A program made the translations under genes and the position numbers. From Siphonobacter sp. SORGH_AS_0500 (GTDB lineage Bacteria; Bacteroidota; Bacteroidia; Cytophagales; Spirosomataceae): a stretch of DNA of 64,000 nucleotides. The notes beneath the pieces are model-generated. The model worked only from the letters and a program-made list of their open reading frames with translations, was not told the DNA's origin and did not search any database. How positions within the stretch are numbered: position 1 is the first letter of the stretch; the number at the start of each line of letters is the position of its first letter. The stretch covers positions 1 to 64,000 of the forward strand of contig NZ_NHPP01000013.1 of the NCBI RefSeq assembly GCF_002838835.1. Direction: 5' to 3'. Below, in pieces: positions 9,505-16,330 of this stretch.

Positions 9505-10662
9505 ATGCAAGATCGCTATGCACAGCGGGGCGTTTCGGCCTCCAAAGAAGACGTTCATCAGGCTATTGCCGCTCTCGACAAAGGCCTTTTTCCTAAAGCT
9601 TTTTGTAAGATCGTTCCCGATACACTTACGGGCGATCCCGAGTATTGTACCATCATGCACGCCGATGGTGCGGGTACAAAAACTTCCTTGGCTTATTTAT
9701 ACTGGAAAGAAACCGGAGACATCTCGGTCTGGAAGGGTATCGCTCAGGACTCCATCGTAATGAATACCGATGACTTGCTTTGCGTAGGTTGCACGGGTCC
9801 TATTCTGCTTTCCAGTTCCATTGACCGAAATAAAAACCGGATTCCCGGCGAAGTAATTGCTCAGATTATTAATGGTACCGAAGAGGTATTAGCCATGCTT
9901 CGTGAAAACGGCGTTGAGATTTACTCTACAGGCGGCGAAACCGCTGACGTAGGCGATCTGGTTCGGACCATTACCGTGAATAGTACTGTGGTGGCCCGGA
10001 TGAAGCGTTCCGATGTGATTTCTAACGATACTATTCAGGCGGGTGATGTTGTCGTAGGGTTGGCTTCATTTGGACAGTCGAACTACGAAGATCAATATAA
10101 CGGCGGTATGGGCTCTAATGGCCTTACCTCTGCTCGTCACGATGTACTGGATAAATATCTGGCGGCTTTATATCCCGAAAGTTTTGATCCCGAAGTTCCT
10201 TCGGATCTGATTTATAGTGGTTCTAAAAAATTAACGGAACCCGTGGAAGGTACGTCTTTAAACGTAGGGCAGTTAATCCTTTCGCCTACACGTACCTATG
10301 CACCGTTTGTCAAGGCTTTATTGGCAGAAATTCGCCCAAATGGCATGGTGCATTGCTCCGGTGGAGCTCAGACGAAGGTGTTACATTTCGTTGATAATGT
10401 TCATATTATCAAGGATAACCTTTTCCCAATTCCTCCGCTGTTTAAAATGATCCAGCAGGAAAGCGGAACGGCCTGGTCGGAGATGTATAAAGTCTTTAAC
10501 ATGGGGCACCGTTTGGAAGTGTATCTGCCCGAAGCTCAGGCTCAGCGAGTGATTGAGATTGCCCAGTCTTTCGGTATCGAAGCTCAGGTGATTGGCCGGG
10601 TGGAAGCGTTTGAAGGAAAACGAGTAACGGTGAAGAGTGAATTTGGCGAGTTTGTTTACTAG
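9505..10662 (+). CDS. purM: Phosphoribosylformylglycinamidine cyclo-ligase PurM
   Basis: A 385-residue AIR synthetase of purine synthesis: it cyclises FGAM to AIR using ATP. The start MQDRYAQRGVSASKEDVH is the conserved N-terminus of the Bacteroidota form, which fixes the ATG at 9505. HADGAGTKTSLAY (near 51), NTDDLLCVGCTGP (near 90) and STGGETADVGD (near 145) are the nucleotide and substrate loops shared with PurL and SelD. The GMG segment followed by SNGLTSARHDV is also typical. The protein is somewhat longer than the ~345-residue proteobacterial enzyme. It stands alone, 51 bases before the DUF433 gene. Confidence 0.95.
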   Translation: MQDRYAQRGVSASKEDVHQAIAALDKGLFPKAFCKIVPDTLTGDPEYCTIMHADGAGTKTSLAYLYWKETGDISVWKGIAQDSIVMNTDDLLCVGCTGPILLSSSIDRNKNRIPGEVIAQIINGTEEVLAMLRENGVEIYSTGGETADVGDLVRTITVNSTVVARMKRSDVISNDTIQAGDVVVGLASFGQSNYEDQYNGGMGSNGLTSARHDVLDKYLAALYPESFDPEVPSDLIYSGSKKLTEPVEGTSLNVGQLILSPTRTYAPFVKALLAEIRPNGMVHCSGGAQTKVLHFVDNVHIIKDNLFPIPPLFKMIQQESGTAWSEMYKVFNMGHRLEVYLPEAQAQRVIEIAQSFGIEAQVIGRVEAFEGKRVTVKSEFGEFVY

Positions 10663-10713
10663 CGAAGTAAGCAACACGACGGCAGAGAAGACGCGTAAAG
10701 TACCACAGCACCA

Positions 10714-11397
10714 ATGCAAGCAGAAGAAATTCAATCCATAGAGCCCGCTCTGGACATGGGAATTTATACCGTGCCGGATGTCGCTCAGATTCTGAGATTA
10801 CCGCTCACCCGCGTGCGTCGCTGGCTGGATGAATTTTGGAATGGACGATTATCCAACACGACCAAGGTTTCTTATTCCTGGGGTAAGGGCCGCGAGCGGG
10901 TGGTGAACTTTCAGACCCTGATTGAGTTTTACGTGTTTTTTAAATTGCGGGAACTGGGTATTTCAACGGCTAAGATTTTACAGGCCCACGAAGTCAGTTC
11001 CAAGCTTTTACAAACGCCATTTCCCTTCGCTTCTTCGTTTTTGTTAACCGATAGTAAGACTTTATTCGTCGAAATAGGTAATGAGATACTAATTACGGCA
11101 GATGCCCGGCTCCAATACGAGATCAAAGAAGTAATGGAAGGTTTCTGCCGTAAAATTGAATTTGATACCGATAAAGTCGCCGCGAAGTTCTGGCCGTTGG
11201 GAAAAGATCGCTCCGTAGTGATTGATCCCCAGAAACAGTTTGGTCAACCTATTATTCAGGGAACCAACATTCTGGCTGAAACCTTACATCGGATTCATCT
11301 GGGCGGCGAAGAAGAAAGTACCATTGCCTCTCTGTATCAGATTACTCCTCAGCAGGTAGAAGAAGCCTTGTATTTTATTAACCGTCCCATTCAATGA
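10714..11397 (+). CDS. DUF433-domain protein with N-terminal HTH-like region, putative antitoxin/regulator
   Basis: A 227-residue protein. Residues ~16-45 (YTVPDVAQILRLPLTRVRRW) look like a MerR-type winged helix. The C-terminal ~70 residues match the DUF433 pattern: VVIDPQKQFGQPIIQGTNI, then a predicted helix-turn-helix with TIASLYQITPQQVEEAL. DUF433 proteins are often antitoxins paired with small PIN-like DUF5615 proteins. The stop overlaps the next start in an ATGA, the usual coupling for such pairs. I infer DNA binding and toxin binding. The ~100-residue middle region has no function that I recognise. Confidence 0.65.
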   Translation: MQAEEIQSIEPALDMGIYTVPDVAQILRLPLTRVRRWLDEFWNGRLSNTTKVSYSWGKGRERVVNFQTLIEFYVFFKLRELGISTAKILQAHEVSSKLLQTPFPFASSFLLTDSKTLFVEIGNEILITADARLQYEIKEVMEGFCRKIEFDTDKVAAKFWPLGKDRSVVIDPQKQFGQPIIQGTNILAETLHRIHLGGEEESTIASLYQITPQQVEEALYFINRPIQ

Positions 11398-11741
11398 AGG
11401 TCTACCTTGATGAGAATTTAGTACCGTTCTTTCCGGCTCATTTTATGGAAGAACAAAAACTAAGCATTCTTCGCAATGAGGATTCGCTGGCTAAAGTCAA
11501 GGGGTTGATCATTTATCCCGAGTTAAACGTCCATCGGACTTCTTCTTTAAAAGCTGTTTTCGTCGGATTAGGGCTGAACGTGGTTTTTGTTTCACTACCC
11601 GTAGAAGGCGTCTGGTATCTGGACGAGCCTGAAGTGCGTCAGCGAAAATGGGCTGAGGTTATTAAGAAATGCCGTAAGCAAACGGAATCCTTTATCTATC
11701 GGTGTGATCTGAATGCGAGTCGTTTACGGAATCTTGCTTAG
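11394..11741 (+). CDS. Small protein with N-terminal PIN-like signature, partner of the DUF433 protein
   Basis: A 115-residue protein coupled to the DUF433 gene by a 4-base overlap. The opening MKVYLDENL matches the start of DUF5615/Mut7-C PIN-like nucleases (LDENL, with D6 and E7). The rest differs: no second or third acidic motif of the TADxDF kind is seen. Instead the middle reads LKAVFVGLGLNVVFVSLP, and the tail is basic and rich in Trp, Arg and Lys. It may be a divergent or inactive toxin, or a different protein using the same fold. Its 3' end overlaps the convergent nadV gene by 4 bases. Confidence 0.5.
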   Translation: MKVYLDENLVPFFPAHFMEEQKLSILRNEDSLAKVKGLIIYPELNVHRTSSLKAVFVGLGLNVVFVSLPVEGVWYLDEPEVRQRKWAEVIKKCRKQTESFIYRCDLNASRLRNLA

Positions 11742-13231
11742 CAATAGTGCTGGATTAACTGCTGTTTTTCCCGTTGCTGATCCAATCGTAATCGAATTTC
11801 CTGCAAGCTCTGTTCTTTCAGCAATTGGCCGTTTTTGTAAATGGTTTCTAGTAAGCCCGTCATGGCTTCTTCTGCACTGACCTGATCCACCAAGCCTGTT
11901 ACCATTCCGTTTTCTCCCGTTACTTTGATTAGTCCTTTAGCACTGCGTTTAGTGCCATCATCGGTTTTGGGATCTTTAAAAATGGCCCGACCTTCCCCCT
12001 TCACTACCCCATAGGTCGCTTTCATTGCAAAACCGAAGGTATCGCGGGTAACGTATTGATAAGTATAACTGCCGATACCGAAGACAACGTTGGTACTGGC
12101 AAATCCCTTATCCGCCAGTTGCTGACAAATGGTCTGACAACGCTCCAGCGTGATACTGTCCCCGTAAATCAGTCCGATATGCGGATCCAAGAGGCGAAAC
12201 CCTTTTTCGGTTATGTTTCCTCCAAATGTTTCCCAAAGGCATTCGACGGCCCCTTTGTATTCTGGTGTCCCCGGCTCTGCTTGGGGGTCACCACATAGAA
12301 TTTTTACTGGATCGCCGCTGTCGGGGCGAATAACTACTTTTCCATTTCGACTAATGATGTCTCTTTTAAGCCGAGGCATGAATTCCGTGATTACTTGCCA
12401 AAAATCCCAAGTGTCACTAACGATACTTACGACGCCTTGTGGATAAATATCGTTAATGAGCCGTTTGAAGGTATCAATTTCTCCACTTTGCGTACCCATA
12501 CACATGACGCTATGTTCAGTAGCTGGGACACTGCCGCCCACTAGTTCCCGGTCCACATTTGCTAAATAATAGGTTTCTAGAAAGTCGATGGCTGGAATGG
12601 TATCGGTTCCTGTAAAGCTCAGTAGATGAGCTGCTCCGCTCATTTCTGCCGCTTCCAGGCCAGCCATACCCCGAAAACTGAAATCATGCCCCTGCCAGGG
12701 AACGAAAGAAGTATCGCCGCCCGTCTTTGCCGCGTATTGTTCCAGAAGGGTTCGGTAATGGAAAGCAGTGGTCGCACTGGTGCAGGGTAACCACAGAATA
12801 CAGGATAATAGGGTTTCAAGGAAATTGGTTAACCAGAAGAATTCAGGCTTCGTATTCTGAATCGTAAACATTGGAACCCGGAAAGGCGTAAGTGTTCCCT
12901 CGGGTAAGGCCCGAATTTCCAGTGGTAAGTAACCCAAGTCGTGCAGGGCTTCGATATGATCGAAAGTAACAGCTCCTTTGCCTAGGTAATTTTCGATACG
13001 TCTCTGGTATTTTCGTAGTACTTCTGCTTTCGGCTTTTGAAAGAATTGTTCGTTAAATTCTTCCATCAAATATTTCTTGATAAAGTATTGCATGCCGAAG
13101 AAAACGACGGTATCAAAACCATCAAGTCGGCTTTTTCGAGGAGTTAAATTGCTGTAAACCAATTCGGTATCAGTAGGGTATTGACTACGGTGATCTACTT
13201 TATATCCGTCAGAAAGATGAATAGGATTCAT
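11738..13231 (-). CDS. nadV: Nicotinamide phosphoribosyltransferase
   Basis: A 497-residue NAMPT/NadV-type enzyme: nicotinamide plus PRPP gives NMN, salvaging NAD. Family signatures are visible: SDGYKVDHRSQYP at the start, the catalytic His in PATEHSVM near residue 240, VIRPDSGDP near 303 (phosphoribosyl contact) and VFGIGSYTYQYVTRD near 375. Length fits NAMPT rather than the shorter PncB. It lies 7 bases downstream of the PRPP synthetase-like gene, so substrate supply and use are co-expressed. A related phage pair (Adps plus Namat of the NARP1 pathway) looks the same at this level of annotation, and sequence reading alone does not separate them. Confidence 0.9.
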   Translation of the reverse strand: MNPIHLSDGYKVDHRSQYPTDTELVYSNLTPRKSRLDGFDTVVFFGMQYFIKKYLMEEFNEQFFQKPKAEVLRKYQRRIENYLGKGAVTFDHIEALHDLGYLPLEIRALPEGTLTPFRVPMFTIQNTKPEFFWLTNFLETLLSCILWLPCTSATTAFHYRTLLEQYAAKTGGDTSFVPWQGHDFSFRGMAGLEAAEMSGAAHLLSFTGTDTIPAIDFLETYYLANVDRELVGGSVPATEHSVMCMGTQSGEIDTFKRLINDIYPQGVVSIVSDTWDFWQVITEFMPRLKRDIISRNGKVVIRPDSGDPVKILCGDPQAEPGTPEYKGAVECLWETFGGNITEKGFRLLDPHIGLIYGDSITLERCQTICQQLADKGFASTNVVFGIGSYTYQYVTRDTFGFAMKATYGVVKGEGRAIFKDPKTDDGTKRSAKGLIKVTGENGMVTGLVDQVSAEEAMTGLLETIYKNGQLLKEQSLQEIRLRLDQQREKQQLIQHYC

Positions 13232-13238
13232 GGTTGTA

Positions 13239-14069
13239 TTAGTTAAGAAGCGTTGAAGAAAGGGAGATTTGAGTAAGCTCAGGAGTCGCGAAAGTCTGGA
13301 AGGAATCGGTGCTGAATATTTGATCGTAATAGGTTTTCAACGCTTCAAATCCCTGGCTGAAAATGCCATGATTTACCACCAGAATTAACGAACCCGCTCC
13401 CTGCTGGCGTAAAGCCCTAGCTAATTGCAGAAACGTTGCTCCGCCGTCACAAATGTCATCGACTACCACGCAGGTCTGCCCTTGCAGAGGCGGAGCGTAA
13501 ATGTGGACATCGCTAAGTTGACCGTTGGCTGGATTACGCTTTTTACTGCACTCGATGTAATCTACGCCCAAATGCTGGGCTATTTTATACGTCTTTTTTA
13601 AGGCTCCAGCATCGGGAGAAACCAGTACGTACGAGGTTAGAGAAGCTATACATTGCTCAACAAAAGCCTCATTGGTCATCACTTTTACCCGATCTAACAA
13701 GGCTGGAGTAACGTCTGAGTGAGGATCGAAAATAGTTACTTCCTTAAAGTTGAGGTTATTAATCAAATCTGCGTAGACTTTTACAGTTAGAGCTTCGCCT
13801 TGTTGCATGCAGCGATCCTGGCGGGCGGCGGGAAAATAGGGTAGAAATAAAGATAAGTCGGTTACGCCCGCTCGCCGCAGAGCATCTACGGCAACAATTA
13901 ATAAACCCATATCATTAAAGCTTCGAACCCGAGTGGTAATCAGCACCGATTCGTTCGTTACGGGTTCCAGTAAACGAATATGAGGTTCACCACCATTAAA
14001 AGTAAATGCTGCATAAGCAAGGCCAGAACCGTAAGGCTGAAAGGTTTGATCAAGATTAATGACTTTCAT
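13239..14069 (-). CDS. prs: Ribose-phosphate pyrophosphokinase-like protein
   Basis: A 276-residue member of the PRPP synthetase family, which converts ribose-5-phosphate and ATP to PRPP. PYFPAARQDR near residue 83 is the ATP-binding loop, DPHSD follows the fold's usual position near 120, and VVVDDICDGGAT near 204 is the PRPP/ribose-phosphate loop. It is shorter than the ~315-residue housekeeping enzyme, so it is probably a dedicated NAD-salvage copy and not the main Prs. Start ATG 14069 is preferred: a TTG start at 14090 would fall inside the palindromic operator and the -7 element. It is followed after 7 bases by nadV. Confidence 0.85.
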   Translation of the reverse strand: MKVINLDQTFQPYGSGLAYAAFTFNGGEPHIRLLEPVTNESVLITTRVRSFNDMGLLIVAVDALRRAGVTDLSLFLPYFPAARQDRCMQQGEALTVKVYADLINNLNFKEVTIFDPHSDVTPALLDRVKVMTNEAFVEQCIASLTSYVLVSPDAGALKKTYKIAQHLGVDYIECSKKRNPANGQLSDVHIYAPPLQGQTCVVVDDICDGGATFLQLARALRQQGAGSLILVVNHGIFSQGFEALKTYYDQIFSTDSFQTFATPELTQISLSSTLLN

Positions 14070-14097
14070 ATTTGCGTTTATTTTACGCAAATATGAA
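14065..14097 (-). promoter_or_regulatory. Operator-like perfect palindrome over the prs promoter
   Basis: Perfect 13-bp inverted repeat with a 7-base spacer: TTCATATTTGCGT / ACGCAAATATGAA. It overlaps a -7-like CATATTTG (14088-14095, minus strand), which has CTTG 20 bases upstream at 14116-14119 in the -33 position, and it runs into the prs ATG. Binding here would block prs-nadV transcription. NrtR, encoded just upstream, is the likely ligand. Confidence 0.7.
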
Positions 14098-14132
14098 TAC
14101 GGTAAATAAGCTCTGCAAGAAAAATGCTAAAT

Positions 14133-14155
14133 ATTTGTGTAAAAATTACGCAAAA
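14133..14155 (-). promoter_or_regulatory. Second operator-like inverted repeat
   Basis: ATTTGTGT-N7-ACGCAAAA has the same half-site (ATTTGyGT) and the same 7-base spacer as the palindrome at 14065-14097, with one mismatch between arms. It lies between the nrtR stop and the prs promoter. Two similar sites about 60 bases apart fit cooperative repression. Confidence 0.6.
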
Positions 14156-14162
14156 TAAAATC

Positions 14163-14861
14163 CTAGGGAATGTCAAAATAGAATCCATTAAGCTCAAGTT
14201 CCTGATAACGAGTAGTATCAAAGCGATAAAGGGAAGCCGGGCGACCACGACCTTCAGAAACTTTATTAGATAGTTCTTCTAAAATTCCGAAGCTAAGCAT
14301 CTTTTTTCGAAAGTTTCGGCGATCCAAAGGCTGGTTAAGAATGATACTGTAGAGTTTTTCCAACTCTCCGAAGAGGAATTTTTCGGGTAATAAATCAAAG
14401 CCAATGGGTTGGTAACGCAGTTTGGAGCGAAGACGCTGGATGGCTTTTTCCAGAATCTGAGCATGATCAAAAGCTAGGGATGGCAATTGGTTAACGTCAA
14501 ACCATTGAGCATCTATTGCGTCAGTGGAAGCTCGAAGCTCATGATTTCCCGAACGAATGATAGCCATATAGGCCACCGAAACAACTCGAAAGCGAGGATC
14601 TCTTTGAGGATTTCCGAAGCTGAAAAGCTGTTCAAGGTAACTAATAGTTAAACCCGTTTCTTCCGAAAGCTCGCGTTCTACGGCCTGTTCGAGACTTTCC
14701 TGTTCCGTCACAAAGCCGCCGGGTAAAGCCCATTGATTAATAAAAGGCTCATATTTCCGACGAATTAATAAGACGTGTAATTGCTCGGAATGATAGCCAA
14801 AAACAACGGCATCAACCGTCAGACGAATAGTTGGGTCGGGGTATTGGAAAGAATCGGCCAT
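14163..14861 (-). CDS. nrtR: NrtR-like Nudix-domain transcriptional regulator
   Basis: A 232-residue protein with an N-terminal Nudix domain (~1-145) and a C-terminal winged-helix domain (~155-232, with KKMLSFGILEELSNK and GRPASLYRFD). This is the architecture of NrtR, a repressor of NAD synthesis and salvage genes that senses ADP-ribose-type ligands. The Nudix box GFVTEQESLEQAVERELSEE continues into TGL and is intact (G-x5-E-x7-RE-x2-EE-x-G), whereas many NrtR proteins have lost it, so catalysis remains possible. It lies directly upstream of prs-nadV in the same direction, with two look-alike inverted repeats between them. It begins 13 bases after the yjjG-like gene. Confidence 0.82.
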   Translation of the reverse strand: MADSFQYPDPTIRLTVDAVVFGYHSEQLHVLLIRRKYEPFINQWALPGGFVTEQESLEQAVERELSEETGLTISYLEQLFSFGNPQRDPRFRVVSVAYMAIIRSGNHELRASTDAIDAQWFDVNQLPSLAFDHAQILEKAIQRLRSKLRYQPIGFDLLPEKFLFGELEKLYSIILNQPLDRRNFRKKMLSFGILEELSNKVSEGRGRPASLYRFDTTRYQELELNGFYFDIP

Positions 14862-14874
14862 GAAATCAATAGCA

Positions 14875-15579
14875 TTATAACCACTGCTTCAGCTCCAGTA
14901 ATGAACGCAGTTGATAGGTAGCTTCGCAGGGTGGGTAGAGCGATTGCTCGGGACGAAAATACGCCGCGTGCATGCCAACTCCTAATGCTCCGGCTACATC
15001 GGCTTCGGGGTTGTCTCCAATCATTAGGGCATCGCCTGCGATGCATCCCGCTTTTTCCATCGCAAAGTGAAACATGGCGGGTTCGGGTTTCTTAGCATTA
15101 GCCGTTTTGCTGGTTACCACTTCTCTGAAATAACCCGTTAAACCACTATTGTCCATTTTGGTGTACTGTACATCACCAAAACCATTGGTAATGATGTGCA
15201 TTTCATACCGGGGAGCCAGGTAATCAAGTAACTCCAGTGCCCCGGGCAATAAATGGGGTTTGTAGGGGCAACGGGATAAATACCATTCACTCCATTCGTC
15301 ACAACTGTTATCTTCTTCACAGCCCAGCTGATTGATTACCTGTCTGAAACGACGGTAACGCAGCTCTTCCTGCGAAATCTGGCGACTGTCATGCAAATGC
15401 CATAGCTCGGCATTTACCTTATGGAACGTTTCCTGAAAAGCCTGAGCCGTGGGAATACCGCGTTTATGAAGATCAAATGCTTCGAATAATTCTACCAGCG
15501 TTTCGTTCGTATTTCGCTCAAAATCCCAGAGAGTATGGTCGAGGTCAAAAAAGAGATGTTTGTAAGCCGTTCTGGGCAT
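14875..15579 (-). CDS. yjjG: HAD-family nucleotidase, YjjG-like
   Basis: A 234-residue haloacid dehalogenase-type phosphatase, similar to YjjG, which dephosphorylates noncanonical pyrimidine nucleotides. Motif I is FFDLDHTLWDF (nucleophile D12, then D14), motif II is IITNGF, the motif III Lys lies in TSKTANAKKPEP and motif IV is MIGDNPEADVAGA. A helical cap of YjjG size fills residues ~18-90. Its 5' end overlaps the upstream PD-(D/E)XK gene by 35 bases, and nrtR follows after 13 bases, so the three genes are probably one transcript. Confidence 0.85.
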   Translation of the reverse strand: MPRTAYKHLFFDLDHTLWDFERNTNETLVELFEAFDLHKRGIPTAQAFQETFHKVNAELWHLHDSRQISQEELRYRRFRQVINQLGCEEDNSCDEWSEWYLSRCPYKPHLLPGALELLDYLAPRYEMHIITNGFGDVQYTKMDNSGLTGYFREVVTSKTANAKKPEPAMFHFAMEKAGCIAGDALMIGDNPEADVAGALGVGMHAAYFRPEQSLYPPCEATYQLRSLLELKQWL

Positions 15580-16168
15580 TGTTAAATATTTTCTTATCCG
15601 TAATCTGCTTACGGTGTTGTTCTAAAAACTCGGTAAATAATTCCAACTCATCCAGTAAAGGCTGAAAATCGTAGGAATCGTAATGGTAACTTTCGGTGTA
15701 CACGTTCTGGAAATCAGTAATCAAATAATCCAGTTGCTTAATATTCCAGCTCTTCAGCCCGAAGAGATATAAGTTTTGAAAATGGTGAGCAAACTTGGGA
15801 GCCTGATAACGGGCGGTGGTTTTAATGTCAATCGCCCGATCACCCCCAACCACATCCACCATGCCGTAGAACTCCACGTCTTTAATAGCTGTGCGAACGA
15901 AAAACTGGGTTTTATACCGCATGGGTAACTGCTTCCGCATGGTTTGAATAATCTCCGTTGGAAACTGTTCTTCACCACGACCAGAAATCAGGGCTGTTTC
16001 GAAATTAACCCCTCGCTGTTGAGCAGGCGTGGTTGGTTGCGGAACCCGATTAATCCGATCCAGTAACTCCTGTTCGCTTACGTATAACTCTCCATTTGCA
16101 TTTCGTGCTTCGTGATGAAACAGCGAAAATGTCTGAATGAGGGTGGGGTATAAGCGGTATTTGATCAT
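15545..16168 (-). CDS. Putative PD-(D/E)XK nuclease-superfamily protein
   Basis: A 207-residue protein with a likely PD-(D/E)XK core: an acidic residue in NFETALISG, then GMVDVVGGDRAIDIKTTARY, in which VD and DIK give the D...(D/E)xK signature. The following helix (APKFAHHFQNLYLFGLK) is at the position of the Gln-containing helix of Cas4/RecB-type nucleases. I see no zinc or iron-sulfur cysteines, and it is shorter than AddB or RecB. Its partner and target are unknown. It is first in the yjjG-nrtR-prs-nadV group and overlaps yjjG by 35 bases. Bases 16169-16261 upstream hold no gene. Confidence 0.6.
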   Translation of the reverse strand: MIKYRLYPTLIQTFSLFHHEARNANGELYVSEQELLDRINRVPQPTTPAQQRGVNFETALISGRGEEQFPTEIIQTMRKQLPMRYKTQFFVRTAIKDVEFYGMVDVVGGDRAIDIKTTARYQAPKFAHHFQNLYLFGLKSWNIKQLDYLITDFQNVYTESYHYDSYDFQPLLDELELFTEFLEQHRKQITDKKIFNNAQNGLQTSLF

Positions 16169-16261
16169 TGATGAATGGACTATGGTTTTAGCCTTACTAA
16201 TCTATCCTATAAAAGTAATGCCGCGGCAAGTGAGTTGATGGTTTGGGGAGGAGTATGGATA

Positions 16262-16297
16262 AAAATAAACATCCCGGAAGGTTAACCTTCCGGGATG
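16262..16297 (-). terminator. valS terminator, perfect palindrome
   Basis: A 28-base perfect palindrome (14-bp arms, CATCCCGGAAGGTT / AACCTTCCGGGATG) lies just past the valS stop. On the minus strand it is followed by GTTTATTTTTA, giving the T-rich tail. Confidence 0.85.
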
Positions 16298-16330
16298 CAA
16301 ACCTATGAACTACTAACTATCAACCAATCA

